Assembly: GCA_947396885.1 (NCBI GenBank)
Contig: OX377206.1
Location: 10,966,778 to 11,030,777, forward strand
Direction: 5' to 3'
DNA: 64,000 nt
From: Heligmosomoides polygyrus polygyrus
Lineage: Eukaryota; Nematoda; Chromadorea; Rhabditida; Heligmosomidae
The notes beneath the pieces are model-generated. The model had not been told where the DNA came from and did not search any database. It worked only from the letters and a program-made list of their open reading frames with translations. This document shows positions 26,501 to 41,500 of the stretch, piece by piece (the first letter of the stretch is position 1; every line of letters begins with the position of its first letter). The translations under genes and the position numbers were made by a program.

Positions 26501-29500
26501 TTTTCCTGTCGCACATTACAGGTTGGTTTAAAAAAGCAGAACCTAAGCTGGCAGCATTCAATTTATGAAAGAGGATGACTAGAACTGGAGCCTCCTCACA
26601 TCGCGTTCATTTTGGAGGCCCCTTTTTTATTTCCTGATCTTATACTCGAATGATAAAGAGACTCAAAATGATATAACCTGCCAAAAGTTTTCGTTCTCAG
26701 GCCTCTACAGCACTTCATCCTGATCAGGGGTGTGCACTTAACGATTAAAGATTTACCGATTTACCGGATTTACCGGCAATTTTCGTTAAAACGTTTTAAC
26801 AGGTTTAACGACGAAAAATCCCGTTAAATTGCATTAACGACATCTTGCACCTTTTCAATATTTTACTTCTTCTTCGTCCTCGTATGTCGAGAATTGTTGG
26901 CATTTTTCTTGATCCTTGACCAATTTATTTACATGCGCCCCCACTTCGCACTGCCGTAGTCCCCATTTTTGGTCTTCCTAGGAAATTTCTCTCATTTAAT
27001 TGCTACATATTAGAACTTCATACTTACCAACCAGTCAGTTTTTTCAGGCGTTTTTGTAATATTTCTCATAAGTGGAGGTTGAAAAGGCATGGAAAACGCG
27101 CAGAAGAGGAAACGGGTTTAAGTAACTCCTGGTGAAAGAGTTTTGATTTCAAAAGTTCGGTTGATGCTGGGATTTCGATAGGTCCACCTAGGTTGTGATA
27201 GAGCGCATCCAAGGTGGACCTTAAATGCAAAAATAAGATCCATGAAAACATAAAATAAACAAATAAAATAAAAGGGAAAACACTCACCCATAAGCGTCTG
27301 CAGGAGGCCTTGGCTTGAACTTAAAGGGCTCACCCACCCCATCGAACGCGGTATAAGCGATTTTGAGCCACTTCGGTCATTTTTGGGGCCAAAACAAAAC
27401 CCTTCGCGTATCACTGCGCAGCTCCCTGCGGCAGGACCCCGTTCGATAGGGTGTGTGAGCGAGCCCTTTAAGTCCAAACCAAGGTCACCTGTCGACGCCT
27501 TTGAGTGTTTTCCTTTTATTTTATTTCATATTTGATGTTTTTCTGATCTCATTTTTGCATTTTAGCTACACCTAGGATGCGCTCTCTCCCATTTTAGGTG
27601 GGCCTATCGAAATCTCTGTACCCACCCAACTCGGACAGCGCTGAAAGGGTTCTTGTTACAATATGTAACCTCTACAACAACCGATCTCGTCTTAAATAAA
27701 AGTGACAAACATTGCTTCTATAATTGTCTCGATAAAATCGATAAAAAAAACGTTCAACTAACCTCTTGTTCTCTTCCTTGCCGAGTTCAATCTCCGAGAT
27801 GACGTCGTGAAGAAAGTGAGATCCTGTCGGACAGTAGACAGTCTTCTCCGTCTCCACTTCTACACTCCAACCGCTCGGATTTCCGATCCCTCTTCAAATG
27901 AATGTATTTTTTAAGGGGATACGTTGCGATAATGTGATTATTAAACAAAAAATATCAATGCGCTCTGGCTGGATTTGTCTACATCATTCTGGCGTGAAAT
28001 TGGCGCAACCCTTTCGAACGCCGCAAACTAATGGTTCAAATGCCGTTTGAAGAGCCATATTTTCCCAAACCTTAGTTTAGCACGGCTTCATAACTCAATA
28101 GATAAGTACCAAAGTAGTGAATGTAATCGAAGAGTACTACATAGTGTAATCATCTTTTCTACCTCTTCTGGAACTACATAGTATAATCATCTTTTCTATC
28201 TATCTGCACAATTTTTGACTATATCGATTTCTTAGGGCCCGTTGATACTTCGACGCCGAGTGACGCGACGGCAGTATGGTGGCCACATTGATCGAGCAAC
28301 GTGATCGATAAATTTGGCCACTATACTTGCCATCGCGTCGCTCGGCGTCGGAAGTATAAGGCCTTGTTTGGTGTGCGCGCGACACGCGACGCGATGCTAT
28401 GTGTAGCGGCCGAATTGATCAATTGCGTCGCTCAATCAAATTAGCCACTACGCATGCATCGCGTCGCGCGTCGCGTGCACCCTAACCAAGGCCTAAACGG
28501 GCCTTAAATTTAGCATCAGCCTCACCTCTGCCTCAACACCCGGTTCACTAGCTCCTCGGTGGTAATCCATGGATGAGCCTCTACCACATGCGTCTCGTCG
28601 TCTTGACAGGCCACTTCTACCGCTGCGTTGTGGAAGCCACACTGTGCACCCATTTCGAGGTGAGAGGCCGGCAGAAGGCGAGCCGTCTGCAGATATATTT
28701 GCTATTGTAATTTGGAGAATATCGTCACGTTCAACAAGGCCGAAAATGAAGAGCTACCTGATTTTCCAGCATGTTCATCCTTCTTGCGATTGTGTTCAAC
28801 AGCTGCGTTTGCAGTGGCAGGCGTTGGTGACCGCAGAAGCTAAAAGAATGAAAGTGGAATCTGACGGCGAAACAAGAGATCTAATTTATGGTAAGAATTT
28901 CTGAGATGAACGGGCGAGTTCTCCGACCACGAGCAATATTGTGCATTCTGAGAAATTTTGTGGTGACTTTTTTGCGTTGCAAAGTCTGGCTAGTACGAAG
29001 CATTTAGAAAGGGACATTTAGTTAGTTTTTTTGGGATCTATCCTATTGGGGAGAGGGCACTTCACCCAACCTTCTTGACAACGTTAGGTAAATGGAAAAT
29101 TAACTATCTTAACAAAGGCGACATACTGTCATAGTCTACGAGAAGACATTTCTTTGCAACTTCCTAGCCAAGACTGACCAATCAGTCGGTATTTTTTCAC
29201 TTTTCTAATGATGTCCCCTCCGACTGTAAAAATTCCCTTTTTTTGTTAAGCAGCTCATCAATTTAAGGGCGATCGAGCTCAAATAGGCTCGGGGGGGGGG
29301 GTGGTCACCGTGTACTCAGTGGATGCTCGCCTTGGTAGGAAGACACATGTATGTCCAATTACATCGGAAATGATCTAGCTCACTTCACCACTGGGGTAGA
29401 ACACACTAGTGCTGTATAAATTTTTAATTTCTGGGGTAGCACACACTACATAGTGCTGTATAAATTTTTAATTTCTGAGGTAGAACACACTAGTGCAGCA

Positions 29501-32500
29501 TAAATTCTTAATTTCTGGGGTAGAACACACTAGTGCTCGGTAAATTTTGTACAGGGCCATCCTGCATGGTGACCCCGACCCTATTGGCGCCGTGATCGAT
29601 ATTGATCTTGAGCACTAATCACTTGAACACCTAATCGATATTGAACATTCCCGTGGTGGCGCACTGCGCGATGACTAAAATGTAGAAACACATAACTTGG
29701 ATCAGTTCAAATGAAGACTTTTAACTAGTCATAAGTTGGCTCTTGGACAAGAAGAGTAAGTGGGATCTATGTTTTTTGTTCAAACACACCTTATCAACAT
29801 CGGTAAGACGGTGTCGGTGGGAGCGAAAGCTCCGACAGCTTGCAGCAACAGTCGACAACACCGGGCAGATGCATCCTTGTCAGAATTGCGATAGATTTGA
29901 TTGCATATTTGGACAAAGATCTCGTCTCGTTGACATGGACTGCCGATGCCCTGAAAGACAGGATTCAATGACTGACAAAGCGATGCTTCAACGTGCAATT
30001 GACTCGAGCTGTGGGGAGAAAATAGACACTTAGATCGTTAAAAATTAAAATAGTGACGTCGTGGAAGGAGTTACGGAAATGTTAATAAATAACGACGCTT
30101 ATATTTTAGACACCGGGATGTACGGCGGTGTGACTTCTTTACGTATCGATTGGGAGGCGCAGGTGATCGATATTCATTGCTTTCTCAGCGCCGCACAGCT
30201 CCGTGGCGGAAGTATAGATCACAGTAATCGGGTATGGACAAAGAAAATTTGGTATATTTATATGCAGTATAAGCACTGTTCAAAATAGACTGAAATACGG
30301 AATCTCCAGAAGTACACTTTTTCAGCCTACATTAGCGCGGTGTAGTGCCACAACACAAAAAAAAAACAATTTATAAGAAAATGGCGCAGCAGAGCGAAGC
30401 TAGGTTGGCTTAGTTTTCACTCACCTGTTTCACAATATAGCGAGCCAAATCCTCGAGCTGGGCACGGTTCAACGTCTGGTCGTACATGTACTTCAGTATA
30501 AGCTTAAATACTTCGATCGACAGACGGAAGTCTAGGTCGTTCTCTTTGTGAAGAAACGGCGTCAGAATCGGTTCACGTCTCGGCTCCAGAAGATGCCCCT
30601 GTAAAACGTTGTTTTTGGTAACACCCACAGCCATACGAAACAATCTCTGTACATGGTCTTGATAACTCGGATAGCAACACGGTACATGTCGCGTAGGTGA
30701 GCAGCATTGGTAAGTGGGAGCGCGCCAGCCAATGATAACCAAACAGAGCACAGACCGAACACATGCTAGCTCATCAGAGCACCAACTGTACATTCTATCT
30801 CTGAATGGCATGCACATTCAACGCGGTCTGATTGGTTTGGGCGTTCCCACCTACCAATGCTGCTCACCTACGCGACATATACCCAAAGGACTCAGCAACA
30901 TAGTATGTACTTGGAACTTTTAAGAATGCATTCACCACTCGAAGCATGAATCTCGTGACTAAACCCACCAAAGTAGCGACGAGTTTTCTACGGGAACAGA
31001 CGAGGGTTTCGTACCGGATACAGACGATCATTACGGGATTGTGCGCCATGATTCCACTCCGAATTCCTCTTCTCATCGACGTTCGAAACCGAATTAAACG
31101 TGACAAGCCAATTAAACGTGACAAAGGATTGAAGACCTGAGGAAGTCACCCACTTTCCTGATAGAGTCCGATCCAGATACCCACATCTTTGCTGAAGTAT
31201 TATTCGTACGAAGCAGGACATAAGGATAAAGGGTAAAGGACGGGGTTACTCAATCCCCTTTAAGATGCGCCGCGCATTCTACCTCTTCGTGATGTCGCGG
31301 AGGTGATTTGAATGTGTATCTGGCCATTCATTGACTTGTGGTGGTCAACCGATGAACAGCGATCCCCTATGTAAAGCAGTGAATCCACTGAAGAATGGAC
31401 TGGTCCCTTTACGAGATCTGTTCCAGCGCTTTCTTCCTCCCAAACAAGTCTCCTACCAATTCACCAACCCCGGAGGGATGGGAGGCTTGGTTGGCCTGGA
31501 CGGGAAATCCGAACCAAGAACCTGGTATCGGATGCACGCGACAGCCGGCACCTCCTCCGACTGCACAACACGCGCCCGAGGCAGGACATAAACGGAAATT
31601 TTAATGAGCTGTTTTGTTAATGCAAAAAGCCATTATCCAATAGACATCATGTTTGTGTCGGATTTTCTCTTTGTAGTTCTTTAATCCTATGGCCAGGAAT
31701 TACACCATGCTGCAAGTTAATTGATTCATCGTATACGTATTTATACCCACAATTACGGGATTATGCCTATTCCATCAGAAGCAATAATAAAACTGGCATC
31801 GTGGACTAGCATCGCCGCTGTAAGTCCGATAAAAGAAAGGAGCTGTACGATGTACTACATCGTAGTGTATTTCGGATCGAATCGAATAATTTCGAACGAA
31901 TATTCGAATATTCGTTATTCGAATATTCGATGAGGTCGAAAATTCGAATACATTCATTATTCGAATATTCGGTTTTTTCATGAAACCGAATATATTCGAT
32001 CGTTCGTTTATTCGAAAATTTTTTGGAAGGACACAAGTGTAGTCCCTAGGCCACAATTACACTTCGGATCGAGTCGAATAATTTAGTTAGAATATTCGAA
32101 TAAATTCGAATATTTGAATAATCATTATTCGAGTATTCGGTGAGGCCCAAAGTTCGAATATATTCATTATTCGAATATTCGACGAGGTCCAAAATTCGAA
32201 TACATTCATTATTCCAATATTCGGTTTTTCATTAAACCGACTATATTCGATTGTTCGTTTATTCGAAGACTTTTGGAAGGACGCAAGCGTAATCCCTAGG
32301 TCACAATTATGCTTCGCACAAAATCGAATAATTTCGAATAAATATTCGAATAAATTCGAATATTTCAATATCTCTTATTCGAATATTCGGTGAGGCCCAA
32401 AGTTCGAATACATTCATTATTCGAATATTCGGTTTTTCATGAAGTTGAATATTCGTTTATACGATTATTCGTTTATTCGAGAAAAAAATTGGAAGGACAC

Positions 32501-35500
32501 ATACTACATAGCAACAAGGCCTCACACGGTCCTTCTACAGCGACCGCCTGCGTACGGCATCGAAAACTCGTTCACTTCCGTGGAAAACTCGTCACTACTT
32601 CGGTAGGTTCAGTGGAGGGCAGGCATTAACCGTTCATTATAGTCAGGTAAACCTCTTCAATAAGATATGTGCATATCAAAAAGAACAGAAGCACTGAAGC
32701 AAACCAAAACCAAATGCTTTCTGAGTAGTTTCCGAAGAAAAAGCTGTAGCTCGCTACGACGCAGACAGCGTTCCCAGAAGATGTTACACGGAACGGCATA
32801 AAAGCTTATCGGGACAGAAGTACGACTCAAGAGAATGTAGCAACAGGTGAATCAAAGTTTCAAAGTCGAACAAACCTTGAAGTTCGCTTCAGCGAACTCC
32901 TCAATCGTAACCGGATCAACGGTTCCAATGCGACTCTTCAGCTTCATCGGTAGATATTCGGTGGTGATCTTCATGCTCGGAGCTTTTGACTTCGGTTCGG
33001 CTAGTGTTTTCTCGATCTCTTTACTGGCCTGACTTTCCACCTCCAAACAACCTAGCAGAGCACTTGAACATTTCTGCAAAAAAGAGGCTATTGTATCTTC
33101 CATGTAGCTGAAATGTAAATTGAGAAAAAAAACTCAGTACCTGATCAGGATTGCTAGTCATCAGCGTTTCGTGGTACGCATTCAGACGACGGTTTCTCTT
33201 CGTTTGGTTGCTTAGGCTCTTGAACATTTGTTCACGAAGAATAGAACATTCCTTCCTTAAAAGATGAAGAACTTAGTTCTAAACTGTTAAACTAAAGACA
33301 TAATAATAACTAAACATTTATGCGGATAAACCAACTTCATTGACACGCAATGATATCTGCTTACTTCCCTCCAAACTGGCGCTGAGCTTTTGCGGTGGAA
33401 TTTTTACAGGATGTAGGGTCCCATGTGGGGAGTTCAAAACCATAGTTACTTTTCTCGGAAGGCCCTTCTGTGGACGAAAAAAAGGGTGTGGACGCGTGAG
33501 CGCGAAGTTCATGGCGCCCAGCTGCCACCCACCTGAATGTGGTCGTTTGGCGTAGTGGTAGTGTTGTAACTTCACAGGAGCATGGTCGTGGGCTCGATTC
33601 CCCCTTGTACCGTGTCTTTGCATTTTGCGATTGATCGTCAGTGGGACCCACTATTCTCATTTCCAGCACGTAACAAGGACAGAACTACCACAGACAAACA
33701 AAACGCTATCATACGTTAGTCAGCTACAATCACACTTAAAAACCAGAAATCAGATTCGTGACCAGCACCCCAAATAACTCGCACGCACAAAGTTTGGGCG
33801 AAATCGGTCCTCACCACCATCACTTTCTCACACCTTCTCTAACCTGTCATAAGAAAACGAGGAATCCAGAAACCTATGTCGGATTCATGATCAGCACTCC
33901 AAATAACACCCGTAACCGAAGTATGAATAGTTAATTTTCGACCTTGCTAGTACACTGTGTGGGCCGCTTTGGTTTTCGAACAGCCAATCTGTTTCAAGAT
34001 GATAAGGTGTTGTAGATGGCAAATTCTATCATATCCTTTCCATGGATGGAGTCAAAAACGTAGTAACCAACGGATAAGAATAGCTAGTGAAGTACCAACC
34101 CTCATCAACCATGATGGACGATCGCAAAAAAGCATGTAAGCGAAATACACTGCTCACAAACTGAACATATACACTTCTCTCTTCCACCCGGTCAAAAAAG
34201 GACGTATAATAATAGCACCGATATTTTACTTTCTGTATAGCCCTCCACCGCTTAACACATTCAATTGGCTTCCATCTCGAATGACTTCACACCTCAATGA
34301 CCGCCCTTGTTTGACCATGAAGAATGAGGTGCAAAGCCCGCTCTAAGCCCAGGGCAAGTGAGGGCGATGAGGTCAGAAGCACCAATATTGCCCAAACTTT
34401 CTGCATGGGAGCTATTTGGGGTGCTGATCACCAATCTGGTGTCAGTTTTTGACTTGCTTAACCTGTAAATCAAATTCTCACCTTTCCACTTTCAAAGACC
34501 TCAATGAACGTAAACGACATTTGTTGCCGTGTTTTCGTTCGAAAATCTGTTGGAAATGGGGATAAAGGGGCCCACAGACGATAAATCGCAAAATGCAAAA
34601 ACACCAGTACAAGGGGGAATCGAACCTAAGAACATGTTCCTATGAAGCTACAAGACTACCACTACGCCAACCAACCACGTCGCGTTGGGTGGCAGCAAGA
34701 CGTCATGAACTCCGCGTTCACACGTCCACACGCTTTTTTCGACCACAGAAGGGCATTCTGAAAAAAACTAACCATGGTTTTGGGCTCCCCACACGGGACC
34801 TTACATCCTGTAAAAATAGCATCGCGAAACCTCACCGCCAGTTTCGAGGCTCTCCTTGTTAGACTTGGCAATTTTTAAGCCGTCAGGAGTTGTATTACAA
34901 CCGACTTCCATCTGGCAAGTTTTACATTTTTCTCCATCTCAAAATTATATGTCGAATTACATATTTTTTGGTTACTGAAGAGGCTCCACTGCCATTTTTC
35001 ATTTCTGTTGTTTTCACCAGCTCTTTTTTCTTTATTTTCTTCAGAACGTAGCTGTTTCTTCTTCTTTTGCTTTTTTGAGCACGTCTTCTTGAGTAAAAAT
35101 AACAACATAAATAAATAAACATTGAACTGTTTCACGCCATCAAGATTATGATGAAGAAGTACCCAACAAATTTCAAAAAAAATCACTATATTTTACAAGA
35201 AAACATAAGAGAAAACCAATTCAGTGGACAAGACAGAAAGTGAGAAAAGAGGAGGAACAAGAAATAAAACGGAAGAGTGATTCTACCAAACAAAATCTCG
35301 ACAAAATAAGTGTAATTTGAGCAGTTCAATAGAGCGTACCTAGCCTTCCATCCACGTACACCGGCCTGCAGACGTATGATTGCGTGACGTTTCTTCAGGT
35401 ATCGTTTACGCGCTACGTACGCCCGCATCGTCTTCTGAATTACGTGCGCTGCCTCACGCTGTATTTTCTCCCGAATCGTGTGCAGTCGATCGGCAAGACG

Positions 35501-38500
35501 ATCGCGTAAGAAGACGTAGTTTAATCCTGAAGAGAAAAGCGATTCATGACTTGGAACCAACGAGATTAGAGAGCTTGTCCAATTATGTCACAATGCTTAC
35601 CGATCTGAAAATCATCGGCAAATTTGACACCTTGGCCGTCTAGAATGTCAACAATAATCTCTTTCTGCTTCTGACAAAGTGCAATATCCGACGGTAGAAG
35701 ACAACGGTAGCTGAAATTGAAGAGCAATAGTCATGACAAGGTAGGCAGCTCCGCCTCAATGGGCAAGTTTTTCAACGAAACAAAGGTGATCAGAGTGAAG
35801 GAAAAGAACCGAAAAAAAAAACTTCAAAAAAGCTTAAGGCCGCCACAGACTTCTGCGGCGCCGCTGCCCTATGCTTAACCATAGGGCAGAGACGCAGAGC
35901 TCGCCTCCAGCGGCGCCGCAGAAGTCTGTGGCGGCCTTTAGAGATTGCCATCATGAACAGAAACCTCTCACCAACTATTCATGGCGGAGGTCTTGCTGGG
36001 AACAACGTTAAGGACCGCTCTCCAAGGAGGGATCCGATGGGGTCTAGCCGTCTGCACCCTCCCGCTTAGAGATTGCGCTCGCGCCAACTCCTTCACATTT
36101 CTGCACTTTTCAGACGTGGCTTGCAGTAGTTTTTTTTCACCGTAAGTTTCAAATTAAAGCGGTTTAGAATTATTATTTCAACAATTCGGCCATAGCTGGG
36201 ATTGCAATCAGACGGTGATTTTGCAACCCACGATTATACTTATGGACCAGGTTTTTGGACAAATAGTAAGCCGTTTTTTTATACAAAACAACTTCCTGAG
36301 GAAGAATTTCTTAAGAACCAACACAATGTAGATCAATTAATGCTCATGGGTCCGAATCCCTTACGGGGCTCAAGATTTCGCATGGGCGTATAGTGGGCGC
36401 GTTCGGCTAAAGCAGCCGATGGAGGAGAGATTAATGGTAGAGGCTTTCGGCGAACGTGGAGGGTAACTGGAGCCTTAGCCTTCTGGAGCCTCGTTAGCTC
36501 AGTTAGTAAAGCGTCAAACTTTTAATCTAATGGACGGGGGTTAGAGTTTCCTACGGGGCTTAGCTTTTTGCGTGGCTTAGAGTGAGCATGTCTTGCTGAC
36601 GACGACGATGAAGAGACATTAATGGTAAAGTTTTTTGGTAAACGGCGAGGGCAATTGATTCTGGAGCAATGTTAGCTCGGTTAGTAGAGCGTCAAACTTT
36701 CAATCTAACCCTCAGGGGTTCAAGTTCCCTACGGGGCTTAATGTTTTGCGTGGGCATATAATGGGCATGTCTTGCTGACGGCGACGATGAAGAAACACTA
36801 AGGACAGATGTTTCTGATGAACGGCGAGGACCATTGCCGCTGGGAGACTCGTCAGCCCATTCCGCGACTACTTATGCCGAGGCTTCGTTAGTTCAGTTGG
36901 CAGAGCGTTAGACTTTTAATCTAACGGTCCGGGGTTCGAGTCCCTTATGGGGCTTGACCTTTTGCGTGAGTACGTGAGAATCTCCGCTGCTTTAGTCGTG
37001 CTGCTGAGAAAGATTTCGTTTCATAAGTACCAACCAGTGTCTAAGTGTTAGAAGATAACTGGTTTAACATTTACTTATTATACTGACGCACCTCTGAGCA
37101 AATCGCTCGAATGCGATTCGTACTGGAAATCCAGCTCGACGGAAGTGCAACGTCTCCATAATGTAGAGAGACTTCAACTGCCGCGACAACGACGTGACAT
37201 CAAGCCTTGCCGGAAGCCGTTCGTTGTTGCACTTCACGCATCGTACGAAGTGCGAGTTACCACTGCAATGATTGCCTTGTAGCGCTGACTAGCAAGGAGA
37301 CTCCTTCATTCTCTCAGTAGGTATTTTACCTGAGTATTTTCTCGATCAAGGCAGCTGATGCAGTGTTGAACTGTTGAGCTGCGTAGGCCACATAGTCAGC
37401 GCAGTCTTTTCCGTTTGCAAGAGGCCGAAACAGTAGAGAAATCACCTGAAGGTTAAAACTAAATAAACCAATTTTCACTAAATAGTGGTGAAACCGCTGT
37501 TAAAACATAGGTATAAAGGATAAAGGATAAAGGACGGCGTTACTCAATCCCTTTTGGGATGCGCCACGCATTCTACTTCTACGGGATGTCGTGGAGGCGA
37601 CTTGAATGCGTATTTATTTGGCCATACAATAACTTGCGGTGGCCAGCCGATGAACAAGTCAGCGCTTTATCCTTCCCAGACAAGTCTGGTACCAATTTAC
37701 CGACCCCGGAGGGATGGAAGGCTTGGTTGGCCTGGGCGGGAAATCCGAACCAAGAACCTGGTATCGGGTGCAAGCAACAGCCGGCGCCTCCTCCGACTGC
37801 GCTACACGCGCCCAAGACATAGGTACTTGTATTATGTATACAATTTTCAGCAAAATTGGTTTCAAAAGAAAATGGACACTCTTCTAGACAAGCTTGACGA
37901 TCTTTGAAATCAAACATCCACCAAATCAAAACGAGCAGCTTAAGATGGAGACTCTCTCAGACGGTTAGAATAATTTTTCGTTCAAGGAAAATTGAGTGTT
38001 ACTTAGGACCTTGTTAAATTCGCCTGCCCTACAAGTGAATACCTTGCTTAAAATTTCATAAAGTTTCACCTTTTAAGGAAAAATAATGAATCAAATGTTG
38101 TTTTGAAACACAGGAAGGCAGCAATTACAACCCCTTTGAGATGCGCCACGCATTCAACTGCTAAAGGATGTCGTGTAGGGGATTTGAACGCGATATTTGC
38201 GGATAAAATGACTTGCGGTGGCCAACCGATAAACATGACAGTGTTCTTACACTGAGACCGGAGGGATGGACGCCTTTGTTGGTCTAAACGAGAAATCGGA
38301 ACCAAGAGCCTGGTCTCGAGTGCAGGGTGCGCATATTCTCCTTCCGCGCTTCAATCATACAGTGTATTGAAAAAGAGAATGCGCCATGCATTCGACGAGA
38401 TCTTTGCGATTTTCATTTGATTGATAGTGCTAATGCTGCTCACTTGGAACCGCGATATGAGGGTATGTAGGTTGCTTTATAGCTGTTCTTGTTGGTCCTC

Positions 38501-41500
38501 TACCTCTGGATACTCCACACTATAGTTGTGCTGGAATGATCCTTTCGCCCATTTGAATAAGTATTTGAATGATTTTCATTCGAATTTAAATATTCGGATT
38601 CGAGTATTCAAAAAACCGCATTTTTTTAGAATGGACTCGGATTCGAATATTCAAAAAATCGCATTTTTTGATTGCATCCAAATTCGAGTTAAAAAAATCG
38701 TGTTTTTCGAATATATTCGACTTCGAGCATTCGAAACCTTCGAGTACTCGAAAAAATTTCGGGAGCACAGCTATACTCCAAACAAACAGAACATGTTACC
38801 TAACAAATCAAAATCGTGACAATTCAGTCGAGTACATGGCGCGTTGTCTTCTTTTAAGATATTAAATGATTGCTGCCTTTATGCGATTTGAAAAAAAATT
38901 TATTCACTATTTTTCTTAAAAGTAAAACTTTTATAAAATTTCAAACTGTAAGATTCAGTTTTTGGGCTATTGAATTTGAAAATCAAGGTAAGCTGCGCTT
39001 AATTTCTCCTGAACAAAATTTTTCTGAGCGTTTTAGAGAGTCCCTAATTTAGTGCGGAAAAGTTTGTTTTTATTCGGAAGGAGTTTGGTTGCAAAGGCGT
39101 CGAGCTTGCTTGGAAGAATGTCCAGTTAAGCGTGAAACAGTCAAATGTTGACGTCGAATTTATTCGAGAAATGATTGAGAAATTTATGAGAAACTCTTAC
39201 CGGATTCTGGCTCTCGGAGAGAACCTTCACCACCTGACCGGGTAAGGCACGCTTATTTCGCTGAACGAAACCGTGAACATTGTAGCATGTGGTGCCGAAC
39301 GAGTGTCGAACCGACATCTGGAGCCGGTCCTTGTTCTTTGCCTTAATCCGCTTATTTAACTAAATAAATGCTTGAGTATCTGAATGGTTCCACGTACCTT
39401 CCCATAGACATTCTTGTCGAGATGATTAAGGTTACAGTGTCTCAGGTACGACTCATCAGATGCCTAAAAATCACATAATCGATATATTGATTACACCACG
39501 CATGACACCAGTCAACTCAAACAGCACCACTTATGACCACTTACCTTCGGAAACTTGCACTCGTCGTCTATAAGGTAGAGAAGACCGTACGGTTTCTTAC
39601 AGAGCAACTCGAGGACCTTGTCGTTGTCCAGGTTTGGAGGCATCTAGAAAGCAAATTCCACGTGTCAAACTAAGCTCTTAGTCATACTGCATTCGAAACC
39701 CTTATTTTGACCGATTTATTGAATACAAAAATTCTAAGGCTGAAAAGCGCACAAAAAAGAACTCTGACAACTCTGGTGAAAACTGACATTGGCTAGGGAT
39801 GGAAGCCACGGTAAATGGGAAACGAACGAGGCTAGAATCGACTCAGCTCAGAGCCTCTAACCGACTGCGCCATATCGTTCGGCAATGCAGAGTATGGTAC
39901 ATACTTACACGTCCCACAGTAGCTACCAATCAAGGAGTTCATTCTTCTGCTCATTTTCGTGTTCCTCTATGCAGGCGTCAATGGGATTCGAGTCGGAGGC
40001 ACTCTCCTGTGATTGGCCGAGCGAAGTGTGCAAGCTCCGCCTCTTGGTGACGCGGGCAGCAGTCCGCTTAGTACCTCCGTACTTTTAACAACTAATAAAG
40101 TGAACCAGTTCAGTTTCTCTGAAACTCAAGTGGCTGATACTGAGTTGCATGCTGTTATAACGAAGTATTGTTGTCATCAAAACTCTAGCACCAGACGGGA
40201 CTCGAACCCACACCACCTGCTAATGGAGCAAGAATGTCTTCGGCATTACAGCACCGACGCCGTTTGATCGAACTCAACATCAACACCATTATGGAGTGAA
40301 CCGTTATTACCTTCCAATCGAATATGAGACCCTCTGTCACGTAGTCAGCCATCTCTTCGAGAAACGTCTGCTTCACGAACGCGTTTTCCAACTTCTCATT
40401 CACGGTGTTGATGAGCAGCTGCTCCAAACCGTTGTTATTATAACGCTGAATAATGGGCGATTTTTTCTATGAGTACCTCAGAAATTGATTAATATAAATT
40501 CGCAGGTCACATAGGTCACATACCTCAACACCGTAGCAATCCACGACAGAAATAACCGCGCTGTGATCGGTGCACTTCAACTGAAGGGAGATACGATTCA
40601 GAATCCACTTGAAGATCAGCTCGTACAGTGCCATCGATAGCGCATCACGCGCATCCAGTGCTTGCCCGATGCTGTACGCGATCTTGTTCACGCCCTCCTC
40701 GGTTTTCTGAACATAGTAGAGCTCTTTTATATAAAAGATTAACGCGTGGCGTGAACTACACCCTTTGCCGGATACGCCACGCTTTCTACTTCAACAGGAT
40801 ACCGCGTAGACAAACTTGGGATATATGCCTTTTTCACGCCGAACTGAACACTTTTCTAATCAAATTAGATACTTTTCAAATCAAACGGGACATTTTTAAA
40901 ACCACATTGGAGACTCCTCAAAGCTAGCCTAAACGTTTTGAAATCAAACTGAACGTCTTCCAAATCGAAATGAACTTCTTAAGTGTTAAACTACAGACTC
41001 AATAAGATGGTTAGGATAATTTTTTTGTTCCAGGCAAACTGCAGAACAACTTTTTTGTTTGAAGTTTCAATTCACCGACCCAACAGAACACGTTGTTCAA
41101 AATTTTATAAAAATTTTTGTTTTCGAGGAAAAATTATGGTTTAAAGCTTGCTTTAAAGAGGAAAGAAGCCGTTTTAGTACTAAAAAAGAGATTACACCAT
41201 GTCCTCTTCCAAGACGTCGCGAAATTTAGTCGATTCCCAGAATTCCTGTTTGCACGGAGTTTCACACTTGTAAACGATATAACAAAAAACTATAGAGAAT
41301 ACACATACATATTCTCACCTTGACGGTTCATGTAAGTGGCATTTACACTATCAATCCAATAAAAATTGCAGCGAACTCTTTCAGTGCATGTCACGATCTG
41401 GTTCTTTTAATGCGTTATATGCTTGCCTCTTTTGCTGCGCTTTAAACAAATTTTAATTTAATATTTTTTCGCAAATTTTTAAACAAAAATTATTACACCT

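Larger units (their letters stand above)
36330..36955 (+). repeat. Tandem array of tRNA-Lys-like units
   Basis: Four related units, the first only a T-arm and acceptor remnant near 36350-36370. Each tRNA-like part is followed by a shared spacer (TTTTGCGTGG, then GAGCATGTCTTGCTGACG or a close variant, then CGACGATGAAGA), so the array grew by duplication of a tRNA-plus-spacer segment. Confidence 0.6.

Noticed and set aside
28569..28904. 111-codon plus-strand ORF
   Set aside because: Antisense shadow of myosin exons 23 and 24, which have splice signals and a MyTH4 match on the minus strand.
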